Below are positions 7,934-14,954 of a stretch of DNA of 30,219 bases, one piece after another. Under the pieces are notes generated by a model that saw nothing but the letters and a program-made list of their open reading frames with translations, had not been told where the DNA came from and did not search any database. Position numbers and translations under genes: made by a program. Source of the DNA: a virus; the IMG/VR virus record IMGVR_UViG_3300034122_001190, positions 1 through 30,219 of that record. One strand, written 5' to 3'. Numbering within the stretch: position 1 is the first letter of the stretch; each line of letters starts with the position of its first letter.

Positions 7934-8599
7934 ATGCCTTGCCAGATTGACGGCTGCACCCGCCCGCACAAGGCGCGCGGTCTTTGCCAGACGCACTATG
8001 CCCAGCGCCTGCGGGGCTCAGACTTTTCACCCATCCGCAGCCGCGTCCGCGAAAAGCCGGTCGAATGTACGGAGGAAGACTGCGCCGAACCCGTGAAGTC
8101 CAAGGGGTTGTGCAAGATGCACTACCAGCGGTTTTTGCGACACGGTCACACCATGTATCGCAACCGCAAGAAGCCCGCGAAACAGTGCGGGATCGACGGC
8201 TGTGACAGCGTTCTGTACGCCAAAGACCTGTGCCACGCCCACTACATCAAGCAGCGCAAGTGGCAGGCGGCTGGCGTTGACGCCACCCGGTATCAGGAGA
8301 TGCTGCGCGAGCAGGGCGGCGTCTGCGCCATCTGCGCCCAGCCTGAGCGCGCACCAGACAAGGCGTCAGGCAAGACGAAGGATCTCGCCATCGACCACGA
8401 CCACGTCACAGGCGCGATCCGCGCCCTGCTTTGCTCGAACTGCAATCGTGGTCTGGGCCTCTTTAACGATGACGAGGGGCTACTAGCCAAGGCACAAACG
8501 TATGTGCTATATCATAGACAATCTGGGCAAACCCCAGCTTGTCAGACCGGCCCAGCGGACGATGCACAGACTGACAGGCGACTTGTGCATAAGGACTGA
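7934..8599 (+). CDS. Zinc-finger / endonuclease VII-type HNH endonuclease, likely free-standing homing endonuclease
   Basis: A 221-residue protein. The N-terminal half has three tandem zinc motifs with identical C-X4-C-X9-C-X2-H spacing: C3/C8/C18/H21, C45/C50/C60/H63 and C85/C90/C100/H103. Residues 120-194 match the recombination endonuclease VII family: a zinc pair C131-x2-C134, the catalytic LAIDHDHVTG (D154-H157), C167-x2-C170 followed by N171, and GLGLFNDDEGLL. These enzymes cut branched or double-stranded DNA; free-standing versions between phage genes are usually homing endonucleases that spread their own gene. The insertion between capsid and structural genes, behind its own terminator, fits a mobile gene. 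The last 25 residues are polar and may be unstructured. The triplicated finger is presumably the DNA-binding part. Confidence 0.9.
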   Translation: MPCQIDGCTRPHKARGLCQTHYAQRLRGSDFSPIRSRVREKPVECTEEDCAEPVKSKGLCKMHYQRFLRHGHTMYRNRKKPAKQCGIDGCDSVLYAKDLCHAHYIKQRKWQAAGVDATRYQEMLREQGGVCAICAQPERAPDKASGKTKDLAIDHDHVTGAIRALLCSNCNRGLGLFNDDEGLLAKAQTYVLYHRQSGQTPACQTGPADDAQTDRRLVHKD

Positions 8600-8601
8600 T
8601 C

Positions 8602-9009
8602 ATGGCTTCGACCACATTCTCCGGGCCGGTCACCTCGACCAACGGCTTCATCGGCAATTTCACCGGCAACATCACCGGCGACGTCACCGGCGACGTTACT
8701 GGCGACCTGACCGGCCGCGTATTTGGCACTGTCGGCACCCGCTCGGGCGCTGGCGCGGTGCCGATCACCTCGGGCACCGTCCGCCTGACCACCACCGCCG
8801 CCGACGCCCTGACGCTGGCCAACGGCGCGAACGGCCAGCTCCTGACCATCGTGATGGTCGTTGACGGTGGCGACGGCACCCTGACGCCGACCACGAAGAC
8901 CGGCTACACCACGATCACCTTTGGTGATGTGGGCGACAGCGTGACGCTCCAGTATTTCACCACGCTGGGCTGGATGATCGTCAGCAACTACGGCGCAACA
9001 ATCGCGTAA
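8602..9009 (+). CDS. Beta-rich virion structural protein with TG-repeat N-terminus
   Basis: A 135-residue, Gly/Thr-rich protein. The N-terminal 38 residues contain five four-residue repeats (GNFT, GNIT, GDVT, GDVT, GDLT). Such TGD/TGN runs are common at fibre or spike attachment regions of phage virion proteins. The rest is beta-rich (residues 50-135) and ends FTTLGWMIVSNYGATIA. ATG 8602 follows AAGGAC two bases past the endonuclease stop. It opens the fibre cassette. An adhesin-like or decoration role is inferred. Confidence 0.75.
   Translation: MASTTFSGPVTSTNGFIGNFTGNITGDVTGDVTGDLTGRVFGTVGTRSGAGAVPITSGTVRLTTTAADALTLANGANGQLLTIVMVVDGGDGTLTPTTKTGYTTITFGDVGDSVTLQYFTTLGWMIVSNYGATIA
8653..8712 (+). 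repeat. Five 12-nt tandem repeats encoding G(N/D)xT
   Basis: In-frame repeats of the form GGC(A/G)A(C/T)...AC(C/T) encode residues 18-37 of the protein at 8602. They encode GNFT, GNIT, GDVT, GDVT and GDLT. The middle copies are nearly identical in DNA, indicating slippage-type expansion. Confidence 0.8.
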
Positions 9010-9016
9010 TTGGCAC

Positions 9017-9058
9017 GAGAGCAGGCCGGGCGAATGGAAGTGCGCTCGGCCTGCTCTC
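9017..9058. other. Intergenic 16-bp inverted repeat
   Basis: GAGAGCAGGCCG (9017-9028) pairs perfectly with CGGCCTGCTCTC (9047-9058). The stem extends inward by a G-U pair and three further base pairs, leaving a ten-base loop (9033-9042). It fills most of the 69-nt gap between two structural genes. No T tract follows (CTAGCAT), so it is not a standard intrinsic terminator. An RNA stability or processing element, a factor-dependent pause, or a protein-binding palindrome are possible. Confidence 0.7.
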
Positions 9059-9078
9059 TAGCATAGAAGGACACGCCC

Positions 9079-9396
9079 ATGCGCCAGATCGTTCTGACCC
9101 AGACGGGAGCCGGCAACGGCACGACCGCGCCCCTCGACATCCACGGCCGGCCGGACATTTCACTGCAGGTCGTCGTCACCGGCACCGTGAACTGGACGGT
9201 GCAGCAGACCCTCGACAACCCGCAGACCGTCACCTCTCCGACGTGGTTTAGCCACCCGGACGCCAACATGGTCTCCCAGACCGTGAACCGGCAGGGCAAC
9301 TACGCCTACGTGCCGGCGGCTGTCCGCGTTGTCGTCAACAGCGGCGCAGGCAGCGCCACGCTGACCATCATCCAGTCCGGCGACAACAGGGCGTAA
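9079..9396 (+). CDS. Small beta-rich structural protein, unknown function
   Basis: A 105-residue protein starting MRQIVLTQTGAGNGTTAPLD. The remainder is alternating beta strands (SLQVVVTGTVNWTVQQTLD, AAVRVVVNSGAGSATLTIIQ). No signal peptide or membrane segment is present. AAGGAC precedes ATG 9079. Position between other virion genes suggests a minor structural or fibre-associated component. I do not recognise a named family. Confidence 0.75.
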   Translation: MRQIVLTQTGAGNGTTAPLDIHGRPDISLQVVVTGTVNWTVQQTLDNPQTVTSPTWFSHPDANMVSQTVNRQGNYAYVPAAVRVVVNSGAGSATLTIIQSGDNRA

Positions 9397-9398
9397 GG

Positions 9399-11270
9399 GT
9401 GAGCACCGGCCTCTACAGCGGCGTCTCCGGCCTCGCGCTCGGCACCGGCCTGTACAAGGGCGCGCAGGGGCTGTGGGGCGGATCGAGTGGCCTGATCGAT
9501 CAGTTCGGCGCGTCGCTGTCGCTGAACTTCCTAGCCGGCGCGCCGCTGGACAGCCGCATCACGTTCAGCCGCACGACGAACGCCACGCTGGTCGATAGCA
9601 CCGGGCGGGTGACCTACGCGCCGAACAATCTGGTGCTGCGGTCGGAAGAGTTCGATAACGCGGCGTGGACGAAGACGCGCTCCAGCATCACGGCTAACGC
9701 TACAACCTCGCCCGATGGTACAGCGAACGCGGATAGATTTGTCATAGACACTACGGCGGCAACCAACCATGCAGTTGGTCAGTCTGCTTCAGTAACCAGC
9801 GGGACAACTTACGCGCTCACCGTGTTTGCTAAAGCCGATCAGTTTAGCCAAATCAATTTGCGATTTTCGGCTCAATTTCCAGCCGGAAACGTTTATTACG
9901 ACCTAAATAACGGAACTATTTCTTCCGCAGGGTCTGTTGTTTCGGCTTCTATGACCTCGTTTGGCAACGGCTGGTGGCGGTGCGTACTTGTGATGACTGC
10001 CAACGCAACCGGCGCGGCGGCAGGCCAAATCTTTCTTGCTCAAGGCAATTCGATCACCATAGCGACGGCTGACGGCACCAGCGGCCTGTTCATCTGGGGC
10101 GCGCAACTTGAAGCCGTCACCTACCAGACGCTGCCCTCGACGTATGTGCAGACGGTCGCCTCGGCCTACTACGGCCCGCGCTTTGACTACGATCCCGTCA
10201 CGCTGGCTCCGCGCGGCCTGCTGATTGAGGAGCAGCGGGTGAACTTGGCTCTGTATTCGGCGGAATTTGATAACGCGGGTTGGGCTAAAGATAATGCCAC
10301 GATAACAGCCAATGCCGCCGTGGCACCTGACGGCACGACCACCGCAGATAAAGCTATACCAAGCAATGGTGTAGATTTGACGTCTATTGCTAATGGTACA
10401 GTTCGACAAGCTGTGACTTATTCTGCTGGGGCAACTTTAACATTCAGTGTATTTGCAAAAGAAGCAGAGTTTGACCGTATTGAGTTGTATTTCTCAGAAG
10501 CAACTGGAACGGCTAACCGCGCAACTGTTACGTATTCATTGGTTGATGGTTCTGTTGTTACGGCTGCGGCTGTTGCAGGTACGTTTACAAGCGTATCCTC
10601 GACATCAACTTCTTTTGGCAATGGCTGGTATAGATTTACGCTGACATTTACCACTGGAAGTGGCACAACGGCACGAGCAAGGTTTGCCGTCAGGGACTCA
10701 GGAACCACAATAGGAGATGGAACGTCTGGCATCCTGATCTGGGGCGCGCAACTTGAAGCTGGCGCGTTCGCCACCAGCTACATCCCCACCGTGGCCTCCA
10801 CGGTCACACGCGCGTCTGACACACCCACAATAACCGGCGCAAACTTTGCAAGTTGGTACAACGCCAGTGAGGGATCTATTGTCGTTAGCGCCGATAGCTT
10901 TCGTGGAACGGCGGGAACTGCCCGTACTTTCCAATTTGATGATAGCACCGCCGACAACAACATCCGCGCCGCAGGGCAAAGCACCCTTCAAGTTGTTGAC
11001 GCCACAGTTACTCAAGCCAGCCTTAGCCCGACACCTTTGATTTCCTTTGATGGCACGGTGTTTAAGTTTGCATCAGCCTATAAGGCAAACGATTTTGCCA
11101 GTGTCACAACAGGCGCTGTCGCAACGGATACCAGCGGAACCGTTCCTACGGTAACGCAACTAGCCCTTGGTCGTGGGGTCGGCGGAACAATTCTTAACGG
11201 ACACCTTCGCACGTTCACCTACTACCCGCAGCGCCTCGCCAACGAGCAGCTACAGGCGCTCTCAGCATGA
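9399..11270 (+). CDS. Tail fibre / receptor-binding protein with two carbohydrate-binding-like domains
   Basis: A 623-residue protein with a GTG start three bases after the previous gene; CAGGG upstream is a modest ribosome-binding site. The N-terminal 60 residues are Gly-rich with YSGVSGLALGTGLYKG-type repeats, likely virion attachment. Two homologous domains follow at about residues 80-250 and 283-465. Each opens with an (S)EEFDNAAW or SAEFDNAGW motif, has FGNGW(W/Y)R in the middle and closes with (F/L)IWGAQLEA. This pattern is typical of jelly-roll carbohydrate-binding modules in phage adhesins. The C-terminal part (about 475-623) is a separate beta domain resembling a LamG/concanavalin fold. 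The second domain is visibly AT-richer than flanking DNA. Polysaccharide binding is inferred. Confidence 0.8.
   Translation: MSTGLYSGVSGLALGTGLYKGAQGLWGGSSGLIDQFGASLSLNFLAGAPLDSRITFSRTTNATLVDSTGRVTYAPNNLVLRSEEFDNAAWTKTRSSITANATTSPDGTANADRFVIDTTAATNHAVGQSASVTSGTTYALTVFAKADQFSQINLRFSAQFPAGNVYYDLNNGTISSAGSVVSASMTSFGNGWWRCVLVMTANATGAAAGQIFLAQGNSITIATADGTSGLFIWGAQLEAVTYQTLPSTYVQTVASAYYGPRFDYDPVTLAPRGLLIEEQRVNLALYSAEFDNAGWAKDNATITANAAVAPDGTTTADKAIPSNGVDLTSIANGTVRQAVTYSAGATLTFSVFAKEAEFDRIELYFSEATGTANRATVTYSLVDGSVVTAAAVAGTFTSVSSTSTSFGNGWYRFTLTFTTGSGTTARARFAVRDSGTTIGDGTSGILIWGAQLEAGAFATSYIPTVASTVTRASDTPTITGANFASWYNASEGSIVVSADSFRGTAGTARTFQFDDSTADNNIRAAGQSTLQVVDATVTQASLSPTPLISFDGTVFKFASAYKANDFASVTTGAVATDTSGTVPTVTQLALGRGVGGTILNGHLRTFTYYPQRLANEQLQALSA
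10092..10114 (+). repeat. 23-nt direct repeat, copy 1
   Basis: An identical 23-base sequence, starting ATCTGGGGCGCGCAACTTGA, occurs here and at 10737-10759. It encodes the IWGAQLEA end of each binding module in the fibre at 9399. Exact identity at the module ends, while module interiors differ widely, makes it a plausible recombination junction. Confidence 0.85.
10737..10759 (+). repeat. 23-nt direct repeat, copy 2
   Basis: Second exact copy of the module-end sequence at 10092-10114. It lies at a sharp change from AT-richer DNA on its left to GC-rich DNA on its right. Confidence 0.85.
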
Positions 11271-11506
11271 TCGACCTCTACCTCTGCGCACCGACCGAAG
11301 CCGACATGACCGCCGCGCTGCTGGCGGCTGGCGTTATCAACGACGAGGGCCTCCCTGTGGCCGGCGTCACCCTCGATCACATTGGCGAGATCGAGGGCGC
11401 TACTGGCTGGCACACCAACCTGCGTCTGGTGGAAGATATCGACACCTCGGCGCTTCTCGGCTACATCATAGACACCCCGGCCACGCCGTACCGGGTCTGG
11501 GCATAA
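11267..11506 (+). CDS. Small protein coupled to the fibre gene, unknown function
   Basis: A 79-residue protein (MIDLYLCAPTEADMTAALLAAG...) overlapping the fibre gene stop as ATGA, so probably translated by coupling. It appears to be a compact alpha/beta protein with no membrane segment. A role as fibre chaperone or minor tail component would fit the position, but no family is recognised. Confidence 0.75.
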   Translation: MIDLYLCAPTEADMTAALLAAGVINDEGLPVAGVTLDHIGEIEGATGWHTNLRLVEDIDTSALLGYIIDTPATPYRVWA

Positions 11507-11518
11507 GGGCAGGCGCGC

Positions 11519-13099
11519 ATGGCTAACGTCAAGATTACCGATCTTCTCGCCGCTACTGTTCCGCTGGCCGGCACCGAGCTGTTCGAGACGGTACAGACCA
11601 GCGCCAGCAAGAAGGTGACGGCGGCCCAGATCGCCGCCACCTACTCCACCAGCGCGAGCAACGTGCTGCCCGTGGCCAACGGCGGCACCGGCCGTACGGT
11701 CGGAAGCTACTCGGTCTTCTCGCTGGAAATCCACGTCAGCAAGGACGGGAACGACACGACGGGTGACGGCACGCTGATCAACCCGGTTCTGACGATCGTC
11801 AAGGCGTTGACCTTGGTGAGCGCGGGCCGGAACACGGTGCTTGTGCACCCCGGCACGTACACCGAGAGCCCGACGGTGAGCTCGGCCAACGTGACGATCG
11901 CCACGACCGAGCTGACGGGCGCGAACACCCAGATCAACGGGACGCTTACCCTGTCCGCAGCGGCCCGCGTGTCCGGCCTGAAGATGAACAACCTGACCAT
12001 CACGGGCAGCGGCAACACGTACATCTCGAACTGCACCGTTGACACGCGGGTCATCAAGTCCGGCTCGAACTACGTCGAGATCATCGACAGCGAGCTGCAG
12101 TGCACCTTGGGCGTGCAGATTTCGGGCACCGGAACGGTCTCCATCGTCGGGAACAAGTGCTGGGCGGTGGCCGTGTCCAACGCCGGCGCTACCGTCTTGG
12201 TCAAGGACTGCTTCCAAGTCATCAACCCCAGCGTCACCGCCGGGACTTTGAACTTCGACGGCTGCGCCATCTTCGCGGCGAGTCCGGCGACCAACGCCGT
12301 GACATCGAGCGTCGGCACCTTCGTCACGCTGGCGAACAGCTTCGTCCTGAACTCCGCCGCGAATAACCCGGAGCGCGTGAGCTTGGGCGGGGCGTACAGC
12401 ATTCTGAACCTCGTCTACGACAAGACCAACTCGACCTTCACCGGCACCAACCTGAACGCCGTTGACTATTTCAGCGTCGTCAATGCCGACACGGTGGTGT
12501 CAACGGCGGCGACCGTGGGCACCCTGACGCTGACGAACGACCTGACCGTGGCCAATGGCGGCACGGGCGCGTCCACGCTCACGGGCTACGTCAAGGGCAC
12601 GGGCACGACGCCAATGACGGCGGCCGCCACGATCCCATTCGCGGACATGGACGGGCGCGCGTACATTTCGTCGTTCAGCACCGCAGACCAAACCGGCAGC
12701 GTGTCTGCCGCCACGGCCGTTACATTCACCGACGGTTTGACCGGCACCGGGATCACCATCGCCGGCAGTCAGATCACGTTTGCGGCGGCGGGCACGTACA
12801 TGCTCGCGCCGAGTTTCCAGTTCAAAAACACAGATACCAACAATCACGACGCGACGTTCTGGTTCAGGAAGAGCGGCACCAACATCGCCAATTCTGCCAG
12901 CATCGTGAACATTCCCAAGGCCGCCGATGGCGGCGCGACATTCGCTCAGATCGTCTTCTTTGAGACCGTGACGGCAGGCCAGAATATCGAGATCATGTGG
13001 CTGCCTGAGAACGCGGCGGTGACAATCGATGCCCTCCCGGCGGGCGCGATTGCTCCGGCGGTTCCGTCCGTCATCCTTGTAGCGCAGAGGATTGCCTGA
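11519..13099 (+). CDS. Tail fibre/spike with beta-helix and C-terminal jelly-roll
   Basis: A 526-residue protein. The N-terminus (MANVKITDLLAATVPLAGTE) resembles conserved virion-anchoring ends of podoviral fibres. A linker carrying LPVANGGTG ends near residue 60. Residues 70-330 start HVSKDGNDTTGDGTLINPV and continue with short beta repeats, typical of a right-handed parallel beta-helix as in pectate-lyase-like spikes. A second linker, LTVANGGTGAS, sits near 345. The last 140 residues (GTYMLAPSFQFKNTD... to SVILVAQRIA) look like the C1q/TNF-like trimerising jelly-roll at the tip of many fibres. No active-site residues for depolymerase activity are evident to me. The stop overlaps the next start (TGATG). 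Confidence 0.8.
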   Translation: MANVKITDLLAATVPLAGTELFETVQTSASKKVTAAQIAATYSTSASNVLPVANGGTGRTVGSYSVFSLEIHVSKDGNDTTGDGTLINPVLTIVKALTLVSAGRNTVLVHPGTYTESPTVSSANVTIATTELTGANTQINGTLTLSAAARVSGLKMNNLTITGSGNTYISNCTVDTRVIKSGSNYVEIIDSELQCTLGVQISGTGTVSIVGNKCWAVAVSNAGATVLVKDCFQVINPSVTAGTLNFDGCAIFAASPATNAVTSSVGTFVTLANSFVLNSAANNPERVSLGGAYSILNLVYDKTNSTFTGTNLNAVDYFSVVNADTVVSTAATVGTLTLTNDLTVANGGTGASTLTGYVKGTGTTPMTAAATIPFADMDGRAYISSFSTADQTGSVSAATAVTFTDGLTGTGITIAGSQITFAAAGTYMLAPSFQFKNTDTNNHDATFWFRKSGTNIANSASIVNIPKAADGGATFAQIVFFETVTAGQNIEIMWLPENAAVTIDALPAGAIAPAVPSVILVAQRIA

Positions 13100-13782
13100 T
13101 GCCCGGCGGCTTCGCCTTCGATCTCAACGCAATGCGGGCGCGGGACGAGATCAACGACGCCCTGAGCGTGTCTCAGCGGCCGAATGTGGGCCAGATGCCG
13201 GCGGATCCGAGCCTTCTGCAGCGCTTGTCACAGCGCGTGAACGTGCAGGCCACGCCGCAGATGCAGCAAATGAACGTAAATGCGCCTCTGGGCGGCGGTT
13301 TTAGCGCCAATCTGGGCGTCAATCGCATGGGGGCGCAGCCAAACATGCCCGCGATGCGGCCGCAGGTGACAAATATGGGCGTCGGGTACCAATCTCCCGG
13401 CTTTTCGGCCGATGTCGGCTACAATCCGGCGCAGCGCGGCATCAGCGCGGGTGTTCGACTGCCTTTCAAGAAGGGCGGACACGTCAAAAGTGACGATTTC
13501 GCCGTAAAACGCGACGAATACGCCTCCGGGGGCGGCGCGTGGACGCGGAAAGAGGGCAAGAACCCCGAGGGCGGCCTCAATGCCAAGGGCCGCGCCTCGC
13601 TGAAGGCGCAGGGGCAGGACATCAAGCCGCCCGTGAGCGCGAAACAGGCCAAGAAGTCACCCAAGGCGGCCGCGCGGCGCAAGAGCTTCTGCGCCCGGAT
13701 GGGTGGCATGGAAGGCCCGATGAAGGACGACAACGGCAAGCCGACGCGCAAGGCGCTGGCGCTGCGGAAGTGGGACTGCTGA
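13099..13782 (+). CDS. DUF6321-type protein (basic C-terminal domain)
   Basis: A 227-residue protein. Residues 1-125 are Met/Pro/Gln/Gly-rich and low in complexity. The C-terminal part, about 150-227, matches the DUF6321 pattern from memory: TRKEGKNPEGGLNAKGRAS, PPVSAKQAKKSPKAAARRKS, FCARMGGMEGPMKDDNGKPT and a terminal RKALALRKWDC. The family occurs in phages and is uncharacterised. It is highly basic with paired Cys, suggesting nucleic-acid contact in or on the virion. TGATG overlap couples it to the fibre gene. It shares a DDFAVK motif (about residues 131-136) with the start of the next protein (SDFAVK). Confidence 0.75.
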   Translation: MPGGFAFDLNAMRARDEINDALSVSQRPNVGQMPADPSLLQRLSQRVNVQATPQMQQMNVNAPLGGGFSANLGVNRMGAQPNMPAMRPQVTNMGVGYQSPGFSADVGYNPAQRGISAGVRLPFKKGGHVKSDDFAVKRDEYASGGGAWTRKEGKNPEGGLNAKGRASLKAQGQDIKPPVSAKQAKKSPKAAARRKSFCARMGGMEGPMKDDNGKPTRKALALRKWDC

Positions 13783-13783
13783 C

Positions 13784-13960
13784 ATGAGCGATTTTGCGGT
13801 GAAGCCCGTGTGGGACAAAAAGCGGCCCAAGGATCTGGGCGAGCCGAAGAGCCTGTCGGTCAAGAAGAAGAAGTCCGCGAAGGCGCGAGCGGCTGCGGCC
13901 GGCCGTCCCTACCCCAACCTCGTCGACAACATGGCAGCAGCTCGCAAGAAAGGTAAGTGA
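13784..13960 (+). CDS. Small Lys/Ala-rich basic protein
   Basis: A 58-residue protein (MSDFAVKPVWDKKRPKDLGE... to ...MAARKKGK) one base after the previous stop and one base before the next start. It contains VKKKKSAKARAAAAG and is strongly basic, resembling DNA-condensing peptides. Its SDFAVK start echoes a motif in the preceding gene, hinting at an ancient duplication or a shared binding motif. It may be a small virion DNA-associated protein; function is unproven. Confidence 0.7.
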   Translation: MSDFAVKPVWDKKRPKDLGEPKSLSVKKKKSAKARAAAAGRPYPNLVDNMAAARKKGK

Positions 13961-13961
13961 C

Positions 13962-14483
13962 ATGAAGGGCTTCAAAGACAGCACCAAAGTGCAGTACATG
14001 GGCGGCGGCATGGTCGGCGGCTACGCCAAGGGCGGCATGGCCAAGGGCGAAGCCAAAGTCGGCAAAGTCATGGGCGAGTTCAAAAAGGGCGAGCTGCACA
14101 GCGGCTCGAAGGAAGGCCCGAAGGTCAAGAACCCGAAGCAGGCTGTCGCCATCGCCATGAGCGAGGCGCGCAAGGCCGGCATGAAGGCCCCGATGAAGAA
14201 GGGCAACGGCGGTGACGTGAAGATGCCGTCACCCGCCGAGAGCGCAGCCAGCAGCGAACGCATCAGAATGCAGGAGGAGGCCGCCATGGCCGCGCAGGAA
14301 GCCCGTAAGATGCGCGAGATGAAGAAGCGCGTGCCGGCCACGCGCCGCGAGCCGATGCTGCCCTCGCCCGCCGAGAGCGAAGCCAGTGCCCGCCGTTTGC
14401 CGCCAGAACTGACGCCGGCTCAAATGCGCGAGATGCTGCGCCGCAAACAGGGCGGCCTCGCCGCCATGCCGAAATGTAAGTGA
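13962..14483 (+). CDS. DUF6496-type protein
   Basis: A 173-residue protein with a Gly/Met/Lys-rich start, then the DUF6496-like core at about residues 32-72: KVGKVMGEFKKGELHSGSK, GPKVKNPKQAVAIAMSEARK. Such domains are found in phages and bacteria and are uncharacterised. Two degenerate copies of (M/L)PSPAES(A/E)AS, at about residues 87 and 128, flank a Met/Arg/Glu-rich helix. The C-terminus is basic (MLRRKQGGLAAMPKCK). AAAGG precedes ATG 13962. With the two preceding genes it forms a run of three basic, low-complexity proteins. Confidence 0.78.
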   Translation: MKGFKDSTKVQYMGGGMVGGYAKGGMAKGEAKVGKVMGEFKKGELHSGSKEGPKVKNPKQAVAIAMSEARKAGMKAPMKKGNGGDVKMPSPAESAASSERIRMQEEAAMAAQEARKMREMKKRVPATRREPMLPSPAESEASARRLPPELTPAQMREMLRRKQGGLAAMPKCK

Positions 14484-14533
14484 ACGCCGCCCGGTTTCGT
14501 GGTAGGGCAGTGATCAGGACAGGAGTGTAGACC

Positions 14534-14935
14534 ATGGCAAACGCATTGTACCCGAAGTGGAAGGAGCAACTGCTCCAGTTCACTGCCAACAACAACCTGA
14601 GCGCAGGGACGGTGAAGGTCGCCTTGGTCACGGCCGGCTACACCTACTCGTCGGCGAACCAGTTCTACAGCAGCGTCAGCGCCTCGGTGGTTGGCACTCC
14701 GCAGACGATCGGCTCGAAGACGTTCACCGACGGCGTGTTCGACGGCGGCAATGTCACCTTCACGGCCGTCACGGGCTCGCAGGTGGTGTCTCTGGTGCTC
14801 TACATCGACACGGGCAGCGCGGCCACGTCTCCGCTGGTGGCCTTCCTCGACACGGGCGTGACCAACCTGCCCGTGACCCCGAACGGCGGCGACATCACCA
14901 TCACGTGGAACGCCTCGGGCATTTTCGCTCTCTAA
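14534..14935 (+). CDS. Small beta-rich structural protein
   Basis: A 133-residue protein starting MANALYPKWKEQLLQFTANN, then Val/Thr-rich strands (GTVKVALVTAGYTY, VVSLVLYIDTGSAATSPLVA) and a C-terminus ITITWNASGIFAL. CAGGAG lies nine bases upstream of ATG 14534. Proteins with this start and ending are frequent in phage structural regions, but I know of no assigned function. Its position before a large spike suggests a fibre-base or decoration component. Confidence 0.75.
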   Translation: MANALYPKWKEQLLQFTANNNLSAGTVKVALVTAGYTYSSANQFYSSVSASVVGTPQTIGSKTFTDGVFDGGNVTFTAVTGSQVVSLVLYIDTGSAATSPLVAFLDTGVTNLPVTPNGGDITITWNASGIFAL

Positions 14936-14954
14936 CTGAGGGGGCGCACGGCCC

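Noticed and set aside
8480-8515. Possible promoter (TATATC/TATCAT) near the end of the endonuclease gene
   Set aside because: No acceptable -35 element at the right distance; the match is within coding sequence.
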